Assembly (NCBI RefSeq): GCF_933775445.1
Contig: NC_065873.1
Coordinates: forward strand, 21,762,001 to 21,826,000
Length of the DNA: 64,000 nucleotides
Reading direction: 5' to 3'
Source of the DNA: Argentina anserina
Taxonomy: Eukaryota > Streptophyta > Magnoliopsida > Rosales > Rosaceae
The notes under the pieces were generated by a model that saw only the letters and a list, made by a program, of their open reading frames with translations, was not told where the DNA came from and did not search any database. Made by a program: the position numbers and the translations under genes. How positions within the stretch are numbered: position 1 is the first letter of the stretch; each line of letters starts with the position of its first letter. Shown here piece after piece: positions 37,781-49,086 of this stretch.

Positions 37781-38803
37781 ATGGGAGGTTCAAGAAGAAA
37801 GTACAAGCGATCCCGGACCAAGGTCCGTGTGGCGCTGCCGAAGCGGAAGCCCAACGTGTTCAAGCCGAACTTCTGTCTCCCTCCAAAGCTCCGGGCCCTG
37901 ATCGACGAAGCTGACCCTGCTTCTCGCCCTAAATGGGACCCCGAGGGCTCCGTCATCCAGAACTACAAGTCCTTCGGCGTCCTCTCCAACCCTAACTTGC
38001 TCAGTGGTCGATCTCGCACCTCTCACATCATCGAGAGCGACTCTCTCCAGGTCCCTCCCGACCAGGCCGAGGCCGCCGCGATGGACCCCAACGACGACGG
38101 TAGCGATCTCGAAGAGGACGGTTAGTTCATTCTCTCTGATTGGATATTACATTTTGGGAATTTATTTTTTGTCATGAAGTTGTTTGGGAATGGTTTAATG
38201 AGATGATATATAGTTTGATAGTGAATGTTGAGTGGTTGTAATTGAAGTTCAAATTGGTTTAGTTTTTGGATAGAGAATTATGCTTGAGGGTGTGAGGTTT
38301 GTATTATAGAGCTAGACCCCTCACATTTTTGGTGGTCTAACTCTTTACAGTTTATTGACTATTCCGCAATGTCAAAAACATTACCAGACAAATTAGAATG
38401 TCGACACAGTGTTCTGGCACGACTGGGTGGTTCCTTAATTGAGTGGATATGAGCTCTTCTAAGCTCAGAACTTGTGTTATACAGATTTGAAAACTACCCT
38501 AGGAAAGAAACGGAGAGATGGGAGACCTGCTTCATTACTGCCATTGACCACCATCCAACGTGTTCATGTCAGTCGGCTCATTGATAAATATGGAGATGAC
38601 TATCAGGTGGAATACAAGGTCTTCTTCTCATGTTTAAGTTGTGCAATTGCTCTTCTTCTCATTAACTTTGACTTGTGCATTTGCAGAGGATGTTCATGGA
38701 TACAAAACTAAATGCAATGCAGCATTCTGTTGCAACTTTGGAGAAGTTATGCAGAAGGTATCACACATATAAAGATCAAAATCCCTTGATATTGACCCGT
38801 TGA
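37781..38803 (+). CDS. NOP16: Ribosome biogenesis protein NOP16
   Basis: NOP16 is a nucleolar factor needed for 60S subunit assembly. Three exons (37781-38120, 38485-38606, 38687-38803) join to 192 residues, the usual size in plants. The N-terminus is very basic (MGGSRRKYKRSRTKVRVALPKRKPN), consistent with rRNA binding and nucleolar targeting. It is followed by the conserved segment KWDPEGSVIQNYKSFGVLSNPN. An acidic stretch (DPNDDGSDLEED) precedes the second conserved block, in which GDDYQRMFMDTKLNAMQHS spans the last intron, as in the family. The C-terminus, ending PLILTR, is also family-like. The start is the first ATG after the telo-box-like element. No sign of disruption. Confidence 0.93.
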
Positions 38804-40023
38804 GATAGTCATGTTGGTAGTCATGTTATGTACACTGAAGCTGGTATTCCGAGATTCCAAGATAGTGTATTCTTCTCAATATGTATGCTACAATGGTACT
38901 CACTTATAAAATAGACTGGTTAATTATTGATGTTTTCCCTTGTTTATTTTGAATTAATTAGACTGTGATAGTTATTTACAGTCCTCTTATTTGAGGCGCT
39001 CTAGATGATGGATACAACAATTTTTGGAAGTGTCGAGTATTGTGGTTATTGCAAGCTATCTATTCTATGAAAAGTGTAGCCAACTGGGTGGCAACATGCA
39101 TGGTATGGTGTGGACCAATTGGTTTCTTGTGTCTAGTCATCTAAATTCGAGTAGATCAAGCTGTTAGTTTGTGTATTATCTCATACTTCTTTTCAGTAGT
39201 GAACACATTTATATGTATTCGTTCAGGCATCTTTTCAGTCCTGAACACTAGCGGCAAGCAATAAAAACGAGAAGGATTTTCTTTTTCTTTTTTCTACATG
39301 ACAGTAGGAAACCAGGACTCATTTGGACACTACACTTTATCCTTGTATTCATTTTGCACAATATTTTACAGAAAAATATGGATAAATCATAAAATTGTAA
39401 TGAGATAAATTCATAAAGTGATTATAATAGTGATAGATATATTTCTAAATGGATATTGTGTTCTGTTTTGCTATTAACATTGAAGACATTGCACTTAGTT
39501 AAAAGGTTTACCTGACTTCTATCAAGTACTGAAGAAAATAAATTCAACTTAATAGATTCAACACATGCATGCTACCTGCTCTACATTAGTTTCATTTAAC
39601 ATCTTAATTATTTACATACATTACAATGGACCTCCCTAAGTCACCTCAACTTATATCCAGTCCTCATGTAAATGGATGATATATCAGATCGTGTAATCAT
39701 GTACAATATATGATTTTCATGTATTTTTATGCAACGAAATACAAAATGAATTATGCATGGATTCAATACGTTTGGTAAAAGATTTGCACCATAAACTTTT
39801 CCATTTCTCTTATTGTGTATATAGTCTGTAATATCGATCTGCGTTAGTGAGTTTAATTAGGAGTCCCTGCTTAATTAGGAGTAGCATGTTTCATTAGGAG
39901 TCCGTTTTCTGTGACAGAGTTCGATCTCGTTCGCGTTTAGAGTAAAACTTCTCCATAAATAAACATGATTAGTTTCATAGCTAACCATATCATTTTACCT
40001 TTTGAGAACCCTAAACTAACAGC
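38804..40023. other. Intergenic, no gene seen
   Basis: About 1.2 kb of AT-rich DNA after NOP16. I see no coding frame, RNA gene or clear repeat boundary in it. Confidence 0.5.
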
Positions 40024-40667
40024 CATGCATTCCTTCTTGTCAAAGATAGTAACCACGGTCAGAGACTCAGTTACTTCACATGAGTATCAGGTGATCACCG
40101 GCGCAGGAGTTCATGACGACCTGAAGATCCGAAATAAGACTACGTATTCTTCTGGTCTATACAACTCCTACACGCCCGTCGACCTCTCTCCTGTCACTTA
40201 CAACTTTAAGTCGAGGTCGAGACCTCCGACAACCTTAAATTCAAGGTCCCAATAGACTTCACAATCGTCCCTTGCACCGACGACGCCGACGCCGACGCCC
40301 TGAGAAAGTACGCCGTGCTCCTCGCTCGCCTCAACAACTGGCCCTTGCAAGTAAGGACTTTCATCCGGTGTATCATTGTGGGAGATATGAAGGGACATGC
40401 CTCCTTCAATGGTGAAGAGGTTTTCACCCCAAAGTTTATGCAGCAGGTTTCGAACGATATTGACGAGTTTTTGAATAAGCACGGTACGGTATTAAAGTTC
40501 ACAAATTGAGGGACGTTGAGGAGAATCTCAATGACGAATTGGGGGACGTCGTTGAGGGACAAGAGCCAGGGGAAGAGGTTTCTGCTTTCAATGCGGATGT
40601 GCAGCCCTACGACGAAGTCGAAATTGATTATTATGATCTGTCTTGGGCATATCTCATGATGTGTTAA
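40024..40667 (+). pseudogene. Flotillin-like (SPFH/band 7) fragment with two frameshifts
   Basis: Three consecutive frames together resemble the N-terminal SPFH part of plant flotillin-like proteins. Frame one (from MHSFLSKIV) reads YQVITGAGVHDDLKI and then VDLSPVTYNF. Frame two continues FKVPIDFTIVPC, ALRKYAVLLARL and EEVFTPKFMQQVSND. Frame three reads KLRDVEENLNDELGDV and ends in an acidic, Tyr-rich tail. The first break, near 40210, is explained by one missing G; the second, near 40490-40505, by another lost base. The coiled-coil second half of flotillin is absent and no introns are visible. I therefore call a degraded fragment, perhaps a retrocopy. Two sequencing deletions are a possible but less likely alternative. 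The family match is moderate, since the sequence is divergent. Confidence 0.6.
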
Positions 40668-40979
40668 CAGTCTATTAACAGATGTATGATGTTAAACAAA
40701 TGTACGATATTGACATTGAAGGTTCAGATGTTCAATCACTTGACAATTTGTACGTTGTAATTCAATCTTGGAACGTGAAGGGAGAAACTAAAGTTAAAAT
40801 TGCATCAAATTGTTAAATTAAAAATAATACCACAAAATGTAGATTTTGGAGTTTCGGACACAAAATAACTCATCTTTTGAGTTATATGGTTCATTCTCAG
40901 AGTATTACTACTTTGGATAGCTGGATTTCTCATCTGTTTGGTGTGCCTTTTCTGTCTAAACTGGACTTTCAGTATCTTG

Positions 40980-41722
40980 AAACATGAGGCATCTGTGGAA
41001 GCAGCAGCGTTCTTTTGTTTTTCTACACTCGCAGCCGGATCCAGTTTTGGTGTCCCAGAAGGCTTTTGGTGCTGCTGAAGAATTTCTTGCTTCAGTTTCT
41101 TTATTTTCTCCTTCTCGAAAAGATGTTTAAGCAGTTGAACCTCCTTCTTTTTGGATTCCTCCCTCTGGTCTTGTTCTGAAAATAAATACAGATGCTACTT
41201 GGAACTCTCAGTCTTTGATCACTGCGGTGGTTGCTTTGGCTAGAAACTATGATGGTGTTTTGGCTTATGGTCCGGTTTCCATCTGCTCTGCCCTTTCTGC
41301 TGAAGTGGCTGAAGCTAAAGCTGTTTTGTTGGGTCTTACCCTTGCTCAGTCTCTATCATTACAATCTCTCACTTTGGAAGCTGATTGTCTTTCTCTTATT
41401 TCAGCTTTGAAAACCCCAAGGACCTTTTTTTTTTGTCAAATAAACCCTAAGGACTTGGTTTCTTGGTTAGTTGCTCCTTGGATCACTAGAATCAGGAATT
41501 CTTCCTTGTCCTTTCCTTCTGTTACCTGGTCGTGGATCAGTCGAAAAGCTGATTGTGCTGCTGATGTTGCAGCTCATTTAGCTTCTCAATCGGAGTTAGA
41601 TTCAGAATCCTCATGTTTTACAGTGTGATGCAGTTAGTGCTCCCCATGAGGGCTTGTTCATGGCTCCTGTTTGTTTTGTTCCGTGTGTTTTATAAAGTTC
41701 TACTTGCCAAAAAAAAAAAGGT
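40980..41722 (+). mobile_element. LINE 3' remnant with RNase H domain and poly(A)
   Basis: The frame 41142-41628 carries a plant LINE-type RNase H domain: LKINTDATWN (first catalytic Asp), VAEAKAVLLGL (Glu), LTLEADCLSLISAL (Asp) and RKADCAADVAAHLA at the end. Upstream, the same frame continues to about 40987 but is broken by a TAA at about 41130. Poly(A) of 11 bases follows at about 41710-41720. This is the 3' end of an L1-like element truncated at its 5' end. The interior has a T-rich and duplicated-looking stretch at about 41420-41455 (CCAAGGACC / CCTAAGGACT), so it is not intact. Confidence 0.7.
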
Positions 41723-42480
41723 AGTATAATCAATTTGCTATTAGCTTCACATCCATGAAATAGATGGTCTCAACTCTCAACATTCCAAATAGAAGCCATC
41801 GGCAGGGATATAGGTAGGTATCTGCATCCATGCAGAACTGTAAGCAATTTGCAATAACAATTTAAGGGAAATGCTGATGGCCTATTGGACTCTTTTTTTT
41901 GGCAGATATTGGACTCCATTTACAGGCTTGAGCATCGTTCTAAAAGAAAAGAGTGTGCAGATAGGACATAAAATGTTACCAGAAGAATTCAAGATATGGA
42001 TGCACTAACCAGATTAATTTCAAAGTAAACCAACAGCAGTTGAGCAAATTTATGAACTATCTATTTGTGGCAGAAATTTGAGGTGATCAGGAAATTAAAG
42101 CTGCGCATCAGGGACTGCAACGGTAAGAAAACTTCAAAAGAGGCCAAGAGACTATCAGTATAACAGTTTAACCATAAAGGATTAGATTTTACATGTTATG
42201 AACAGAAAAATGGCAAAATCTACATTTTTGTATCAAGCAAGAGGATCCTTCAAATGCCATCATGTTTCATCAACTATCAAGAAACTAAATAAAGTAAACA
42301 GTTAACCAATTCACATGTATTTGCCAGAGGCAGGGCAGAATCAATCCAAAATCAGTTGAAATTATGAAAGCATTATTATTATTATTTTTGTCAATAATGA
42401 AAGCATTATCAAAGTAACTTAGTAAGCATGTTATACATAAAATATGCTGGTGTGGACAAAACTGAGTTCCTCTTATTCCA
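41723..42480. other. Intergenic: 3' flank of STIPL1-like gene
   Basis: AT-rich spacer downstream of the minus-strand STIPL1-like gene. It contains a short (ATT)n run near 42373-42388. No gene recognised. Confidence 0.5.
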
Positions 42481-44409
42481 TCAAGTGTGTAGAGGCCTCT
42501 GAAAACTCATCGTCTCCTTGTTCATGTGTAGCTCAAGTAACCTCTCAAGGGACACAAGAGACCAAGTCTCTTCAGTTTGAGCATATATCTTCTCTTTTAG
42601 AAAGTCCACCATTATGTTTACGTTACCAAACCCATATACCTGGTGACCATCATACCTTCGCCCAGGTTTAGGCCTAAATAGCAAGCCATGTTCCTGCGCC
42701 TCTGCTTCAATTACATCTCTCAGGTTCATTTGATGACTAATGTCATCCATGTCACTTGTGCTGCCCAATCTCGCATTGGCTAAAAAAGCTGCTGCTCTCT
42801 TCTTTGCCTCAAATAGAACTTGAACATTTTTTGCTTTAAAAATCATCTCATGATCAATGTCATCCATGTTAGTTTGGCCCTCCAAGTTTTCTCGGGCTGC
42901 CCGTACTGCTTTTCCGACTACCCTAGAATTCTCTTCCAAACCAGGTCGAGCAACCTCCATCTCCTCAACAGCCCGGTTCATCATACTAAGACCACACTCA
43001 AGCTGACAACGAATACTTTCATTCGCATGAAACTCTTTTGGGATAAGTTCCTTCCAACCCCTATACCAATTTGCAACATTCTCAAAATTCGGATTGGTTT
43101 CCAACCAGAAATGCAAACCCTCTATCCACTTCGGAAAGAAACCCTTCACCATCACATTGACCATCAGATGCATAGGAATAGCAGAAGCCCACCTCAAGAC
43201 CCAATTAAACTGATCAAGCTTCTGATTCACAGGGTTCACTTCAAATTCATCTAGTAGTACAATCTCCAACTTGGGGACTACATATCTACTCATAATCAGT
43301 TCCCAAGTGCAAGAATCAAACACATATTTCCATGGTGACACTATGTTATAACCAGAGCCATCTCTCGGATGCCATGGGGTAAGAAAATTACACAACTTCA
43401 ACCTCATTATTCCAAACAACTCTGACATCTCTAATTGATACTTGTCTCCCAACTCAAACAATAATGGCAGCCATGGATGCACCCACAAATGGATGGGAAC
43501 AGTCCCCAAGTTTGGTTCCCACAACTGTACAGCAAACTTCAACTCAGGCAAGACCACCATATCCAATATGTCATGAACAACACAAGTGGGCAGCAGCTCT
43601 TTCCAAGCCTCCAAAAACTCTAGCATCGGTTCAGGGTCCTCCGCCTGCCAACTATTGAGCCCAGCAATCCTCACCTCAGACAAGACAACCTCTTTGACCA
43701 ACTGAGTATAACAACATTCTTCAGGAAGCAAACCCTTCCAGGTGGATACAATGTCGAAACCAAACCGTGGATTCCGCAGAGGATCCCAACCCTGAAACAT
43801 CTCGTTAAACAGAGGCTTTGTAAATGTAAGCACAATTCGAGACAAGTTAAGCAACTTACAATCGTCAGTGCATCTCCTCCGCATGTCGGCAAACCCCTCA
43901 GCCAGCGATTCCAGTGTCAACTCTCCCAACACATTCGCTTCATCCAGTCGTTTCAAAACAGCACTTAGCCCCTCGTCATTCAGATTCTCCGAAGTTTCAA
44001 CAGCTTCAACTCTCTGTTCCTGTTCCATCTTCTGGGCTAAGAACTCTGCCAAACAGAAATCCTTCTGCTGCTTGTTGATAACGTTCTTCTTCCAAGTTGG
44101 CATGGGAGGAGAATCACCATCATGCTTTGTGGGGCTTTCGTCCTGAATTGGTTCTTCTTCTTGTTGTTGCGAATTGGGTAGGTTGGTTTTGGTCTCATTG
44201 TAACCGTGGAAGCCCATGCCTAAATTCTTAGGCCTGGATTTGGGTTGGATGGGGTTGATCATTCCCTGTTCGTTCTTGCCGAGACCGCCTCCTTTGTAGC
44301 CCATATTTTTCATCATCTGCATCCCGATTCCGGCGGTGAGACCAAGGCCTCCGACGTTGCCGTCCTCCTGCCTCCTGCGTTTTCTGGAGCCATGGATTTC
44401 TTCTTCCAT
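42481..44409 (-). CDS. STIPL1: STIPL1/TFIP11-like G-patch protein (spliceosome disassembly factor), short single-exon form
   Basis: The protein is related to TFIP11/Ntr1, the G-patch activator of the DEAH helicase PRP43 that dismantles post-splicing spliceosomes; the Arabidopsis gene is STIPL1. A single 642-codon frame runs without interruption. The G-patch is near residues 25-67 (TAGIGMQMMKNMGYKGGGLG, NLGMGF). The GCFC-type core follows (WDPLRNP, FDIVSTWKGLLP, and HPWLPLL), and the C-terminus is family-like (AQEHGLLFRPKPGR, VYGFGNVNIMVDFL, WSLVSLERLLELH). Known plant homologues are about 840-850 residues and carry an N-terminal TIP_N region before the G-patch; here that region is missing and the start is a short basic leader (SRKRRRQE). 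It could be a shortened paralogue or retrocopy; absence of stops over 1.9 kb argues that it is still expressed or recent. Confidence 0.9.
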   Translation of the reverse strand: MEEEIHGSRKRRRQEDGNVGGLGLTAGIGMQMMKNMGYKGGGLGKNEQGMINPIQPKSRPKNLGMGFHGYNETKTNLPNSQQQEEEPIQDESPTKHDGDSPPMPTWKKNVINKQQKDFCLAEFLAQKMEQEQRVEAVETSENLNDEGLSAVLKRLDEANVLGELTLESLAEGFADMRRRCTDDCKLLNLSRIVLTFTKPLFNEMFQGWDPLRNPRFGFDIVSTWKGLLPEECCYTQLVKEVVLSEVRIAGLNSWQAEDPEPMLEFLEAWKELLPTCVVHDILDMVVLPELKFAVQLWEPNLGTVPIHLWVHPWLPLLFELGDKYQLEMSELFGIMRLKLCNFLTPWHPRDGSGYNIVSPWKYVFDSCTWELIMSRYVVPKLEIVLLDEFEVNPVNQKLDQFNWVLRWASAIPMHLMVNVMVKGFFPKWIEGLHFWLETNPNFENVANWYRGWKELIPKEFHANESIRCQLECGLSMMNRAVEEMEVARPGLEENSRVVGKAVRAARENLEGQTNMDDIDHEMIFKAKNVQVLFEAKKRAAAFLANARLGSTSDMDDISHQMNLRDVIEAEAQEHGLLFRPKPGRRYDGHQVYGFGNVNIMVDFLKEKIYAQTEETWSLVSLERLLELHMNKETMSFQRPLHT

Positions 44410-45042
44410 GATGGAACAGCCCAGTTGTGTTTCTATCGGGATTTAGGAATCCAGTTCTTTTTTTTATACTCCCTTATTATTATGAGTCGGTTTACTTCTA
44501 TTTTCATCTATATATTTGATATTTTTTTCTCAAATATTTTTTTCTTTTTAAATATTAATGCCCAAACTAATTCCTTGGATCATGTTAGTGTATATTATAG
44601 TTTTGGTTAGCGGCTGATGCTTATGTTTGGTTCCATTATAGTTTTCGACTAACAAAATTACAAAGATTCAAGAGGGACTGTACTCACTGTGAGATCAAGA
44701 ACTAAAATGTAAGCATTTTTATCAGAGTTGTTACAATATAATACGCTAAATACACAGTACAATTATCCAATCAAAGGAAGCTGAAATTAAAGGACTACTG
44801 AGAATGACCGTGACAGCTTCACGAGCTGTAATTCTAGCAAGAAGCTATCTTCTTTTGTTGCCATTGAAAGTAGCACAAATGTTGAGTGATGCAAAATGGG
44901 ATTAACCATCAAGCACCTCAAAAACAATTGAGTTAAGACGATATCAATAAGACTTCTACGCAGAACAACATCCAAAAACAAGAAGTTCATGGATTTTTAC
45001 AAGCTAAGCCTAGCTCTAAAGTTATCTAACTGGTTAATCATA
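44410..45042. other. Spacer: STIPL1-like 5' region and NLA 3' UTR
   Basis: About 630 bp between the STIPL1-like start and the NLA stop, both on the minus strand. It contains T-rich promoter DNA near 44440-44570 and the 3' UTR of NLA. The small frames here have no domain. Confidence 0.55.
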
Positions 45043-46760
45043 TCAAATGCCCATGAATAACCGGCACTGTTCTTCCCAGTGCTGCTTAGCTTGCCGAACC
45101 CTCTCCACCTTCTCTGTCTGAATCCGCTGCTCCCAGTATTCGCGGCAGCTGTTGAATATTTGAACAATAAGGATGAGACTCTTGCATTAAGCAATTAGGC
45201 ATAGGCTATCCGCTATCATATATATGCAGATTGTGACATATAATGGACACAAACATACCTTCTGCTGATTAAAATGCTAAGCTCATCTAGGTGTACAGCA
45301 CCTCGGTAAACGTTTGCCTGAAATGAATACATAATTGTTTGTTGAGTGATTTCAAATCAAGGCTGTAAATTATCAAGTCAACACATACAGGAATGTGGAT
45401 ATCCATTACGTATGCTTACCTCTCGGCATAAAGGGCATTTCTCTTTAGGCTCAGCAGCCTTGATCCCATCAACGATGGTCACCGATGCAGCCGAGCAGGC
45501 ACACATGTAGCAGAATATATGACCACAAGTGAGAGCAACTGGATCAAAAACTGTGTCCTGAAAAATGACCACATTAATCACTCAGACATGTCAACATAAC
45601 ACAATTCTTACAATGCGTTCAAAGGTATTCGACCAAATGTCTCAAATAGATTGCAGTAGGGGTAATTAAACAAACGAGAAAAGCCATCTTCGTACTCACA
45701 AAGCATATAGAACAAGTCAAGTGAACAAACACATGGATTCAATAATACATGATATAGGCAGGACAATTTTTTTAATCAAATAAGCAGGACATGCTTAAAG
45801 CAAATGAAACCTTGGATACTCACCAGGCATATTGAACATGTCAAATCAATATCAACCTTGACAGAATCAAAGAGTTCACAGGTGAGAGTCGGCTTCTCAT
45901 CATTCATCGTAAGAGAGCACCCCTCAAACAAAGCAGGTCTCTTCCTCGACTTGATATTTGATTGCCTTAAATTAATGTGGAAAGCCATAAGCTCACAAAG
46001 CCAAGGACTTTGAAGAATTCCAATGTGCATACTTTGCGCTTGTGACTTAAAGGCCTGCCCTTGCGTTGAGTAATGAATCTGATTATCAAGAATCCATTCA
46101 AGCACATTAACCACAACAACAACAACAACAACAAGGAGCAAACAAGAAATGCATTCATAGAAACTTGAATATGCTGTATTTACCTTATCATACTTTTTTA
46201 GTATTTTTCGGATCGCAATGGCGTTAATAAGTGCATAAGTAACAAGGTCCTTGCCTTCTTGGATTAAAGCAACATGGTTTCCTTGAGGCTTGCCTTTGAA
46301 TAAAAGCATGTACTTACGAAACCCAGAAGCCAAATGGTACTCGAGCAATTTCTGTGCTTTCTGATTGAAAAATCCTACCACATCAGACATTTCATTGAGC
46401 AGTGAGGGGAAAAACGACCCATCACACACTGCAAAACACAAAATTTTCAGATCAAATCACCACGAAAATTCATAGTATTGAAATCAAATCAAAATCACAA
46501 CCAATAAGACCTTTCACGTCACTTATGGATCAAAGTTTGAAACCTTAATTTCAGAAAACAAAAGTTTATATTAGATTTAAACCTGGGCAATGATCAGGGC
46601 ATGTTCTGGGGTCATGTACGGCGAGATTATTAATGTCGTTTCCGGACTGAAAATCTCTGCGGCATTTCTTCAGGATCTTCTTAAGCTTCTTGAAGCCAAC
46701 CTCAGGTAGCTTATTCTCTTGGCCTTGCATGTACTCCTGGTATGTCTTGCAGAACTTCAT
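45043..46760 (-). CDS. NLA: SPX-RING E3 ubiquitin ligase BAH1/NLA
   Basis: NLA ubiquitinates phosphate and nitrate transporters at the plasma membrane and senses inositol phosphates through its SPX domain. Six exons (46760-46583, 46428-46184, 46078-45824, 45557-45420, 45317-45259, 45148-45043) join to 326 residues. The SPX domain starts [19 protein letters not shown] and runs through [12 protein letters not shown] and [17 protein letters not shown], including the Lys cluster that binds inositol polyphosphate. The RING (about residues 222-272) has [27 protein letters not shown] and EKCPLCRE; its first Cys pair and the rest lie on different exons. The C-terminus CREYWEQR...RLFMGI is that of the family. 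Arabidopsis NLA is silenced by miR827 through the 5' UTR; I could not find a convincing site in the flank. Confidence 0.96.
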
Positions 46761-48176
46761 TTTCCGATCATCAATATCTCCTTCAATTCCCTCTCTTTTT
46801 CGAAAACCTCACACAAATTCCAAACTTTGCTGAAAAAGCTGAGAAGGGTCTGTGACAGAAGCGTGAGAATGATTCTAAGAATAGATTTTATATCAGTGAT
46901 TCTGAGCTAAGCTTTCTGAAACGTAAGAACAGAAACAGAAAGAATATTGTGTTTTGTTTTGGTGTTGCTCAAGAGCTCAATGAGATGTAACGGTTTGTGC
47001 CACGCATATAGATGAGATCATATATAAAGGACAAATCAGATTGTGAAATACTTAATTTCCGCATATAAAAGAACTGACGAATTCAGATTGTGAATACTTA
47101 ATTTCCAAGAAATAGAAGCATAACTGATTTTCTTGGAAAAGTAAAACCAACATGGGGTAGCAATTTGACTCGGGCCCGATTTTGCCATCTATTCCTTTTC
47201 TTTTTGGGCAAAGATATCCAATTTAGATTCACATCTCCTAATGAAGATGGTTATCATTTATATGGGTAGCCAAATCTGGATTTTCACTAAATACTATACC
47301 ATTCATGGATGGATGTGACCTTTAAACTATCTTTGAAAACTAGTACTCAAATACTTCTTTTGTTTCTGGAAGCCCTTTATATGCCAAATATATCTCATGT
47401 TTTATCATTTGAAGTCGCAAACTCACAATTTCAATGGTAATAAGAGCTCCTTGTACAATCAGTTTTAATGTTCATTTTGGTATGAATGAAAGAAACCGAT
47501 CTTTTTGCAAGAATTTAATGTTTTTCAAGTTAATTGAAACGTCTTTATTGGGTAAATTGTTCAATTTGATCTAATGACATAAATCTATTCTTTATAAGTG
47601 AAAAACCGTGAGCGACTTTATGTCTATAAAGAAAACAAAGAACAAGCATGATATTTGTCAATTCTGGTAAACCAGGATCATGTGAATTTCCTACCAATAG
47701 GACTATGGGAAGTTTGTTGGAGTCACGTCCCACCAGCTCAAAATGTTTGGTTTGCATGCAATGTCTACCCTAATCATAAAAGCTCAGACCTGTTTGAAGT
47801 TGGTCCAATTTCAATCCTAATACAACCAAACTCGACATATTACACATTCCAATCGTGTTCACATTCACACATAAATCAATTAAAAAAATCTATGATGTTT
47901 TAAGCAATCATGATCATTGGTGAAGGCCAAAGTCCAATAGGAAGCTAGGTAAAATATCTATATTATTGATTTCTTGCAACGGTTATCCAGATTAACTGGT
48001 ATCCAAGTTTATCTGTATGTCATACATATTAGCTCATAGACGTTCTGTTTATCGCTGTTAATGTGACCAGCCCTTCCATCGCAGCTTTCGTTATCCAGGC
48101 CTCTCCCTTTTACCGTCACAGGTTTAACTGGTATAGAACTAGAAATACGCATATACATATACATACATACATATAA
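46761..48176. other. NLA promoter region and gene-free spacer
   Basis: The first ~250 bp are NLA leader and promoter. The rest is AT-rich with short ORFs that show no domain. No repeat boundary is clear before 48177. Confidence 0.5.
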
Positions 48177-48579
48177 AGGGTCATTCTATTAAAGGATATT
48201 TTTTTTTGTATTTTAAAGGAATAGTTTATCAACCAACTTTTCAATTACATATTTACATTTCTACCGTTGAATTTTTTAGGGTCCAATGTCTAAATAACCT
48301 ATGTAAAATTTCAACCAAAATAGTGATCATTAAGATATCAAATTTGGTGAAAGCAATGCACACACTAAATTTATCAAATCTAAACTGTTTTGCTTATAAT
48401 TTTAAATCACATTTTTAAATGTCTTAAACACCTCCACTTTGATTGAAATTTTACAGAGCTGATCTAGACATTAGACTCTAAAAGTTAAACGATTGAGATG
48501 TTGAAATATGATCAAGAAGTTGGTTAAGTGACATATCCCTTTAAAAGACCCCAAAAAAATCTCTTAAGGGAATGACCCT
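48177..48579. mobile_element. Long fold-back element with AGGGTCATTC termini
   Basis: The 403-bp segment starts AGGGTCATTC and ends GAATGACCCT. Beyond these perfect ends, its left half pairs with the reverse complement of its right half over most of its length, for example the left CAACCAACTT against AAGTTGGTT on the right and GTAAAATTTCAA against TTGAAATTTTAC. It is thus a near-complete inverted repeat. No coding frame exists. I could not settle a target duplication. Confidence 0.75.
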
Positions 48580-48605
48580 ACACACACACATACACCAATT
48601 ATGGC

Positions 48606-48878
48606 ACATTTTTCAGTTAAATTTTTCATCTCGAGTGATTCAATATTGAAATATATTATTTAAGATCATATATACAAAGTTTTATCCGATTCTGTTATCA
48701 TTAAGGTATTGAAATTAGATAAATTAATAAATGAATTAAAATTGTTCAACGTAAACCGTTTGTGTAATCTCCATTAAAGCTCAAACCATTTGTTAAGTTG
48801 GATGAAACTTTGTAGAGATGGTCTTAAATAGCATATTTAAATATTGAATTACTCAAGATAAAAAAAATCTAAAAATGT
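48606..48878. mobile_element. Second fold-back element adjacent to the first
   Basis: A 270-bp palindromic segment whose left half (TCGAGTGATTCAATATTGAA, then TACAAAGTTTTATCC) matches the reverse complement of the right half (TTGAGTAATTCAATATTTAA, then TACAAAGTTTCATCC). The element lies only about 27 bp after the first fold-back. It has no coding frame, and its exact ends are uncertain by several bases. Confidence 0.65.
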
Positions 48879-49086
48879 TGAAGAATTAGAACTTCACTAT
48901 CGATACGGTTTATATATATATATATATATTAACTAGCTAGTAGCATTAAAAAAATAATAATCTATGTACATAGCAGCCTCCATATCTAACAACAAAAGTC
49001 AACTAGCTACAACTTCACCATGTACGTACACAGAAACCAAGGCTTGTTGCGTCAAGTATTATGTGGATCAATCAAAGCCGGTGGCA

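Noticed and set aside
46761..47100. miR827 target site in the NLA 5' UTR
   Set aside because: I looked for a site complementary to the known miR827 sequence on the minus strand and found no good match in the visible leader; a leader intron could hide it.
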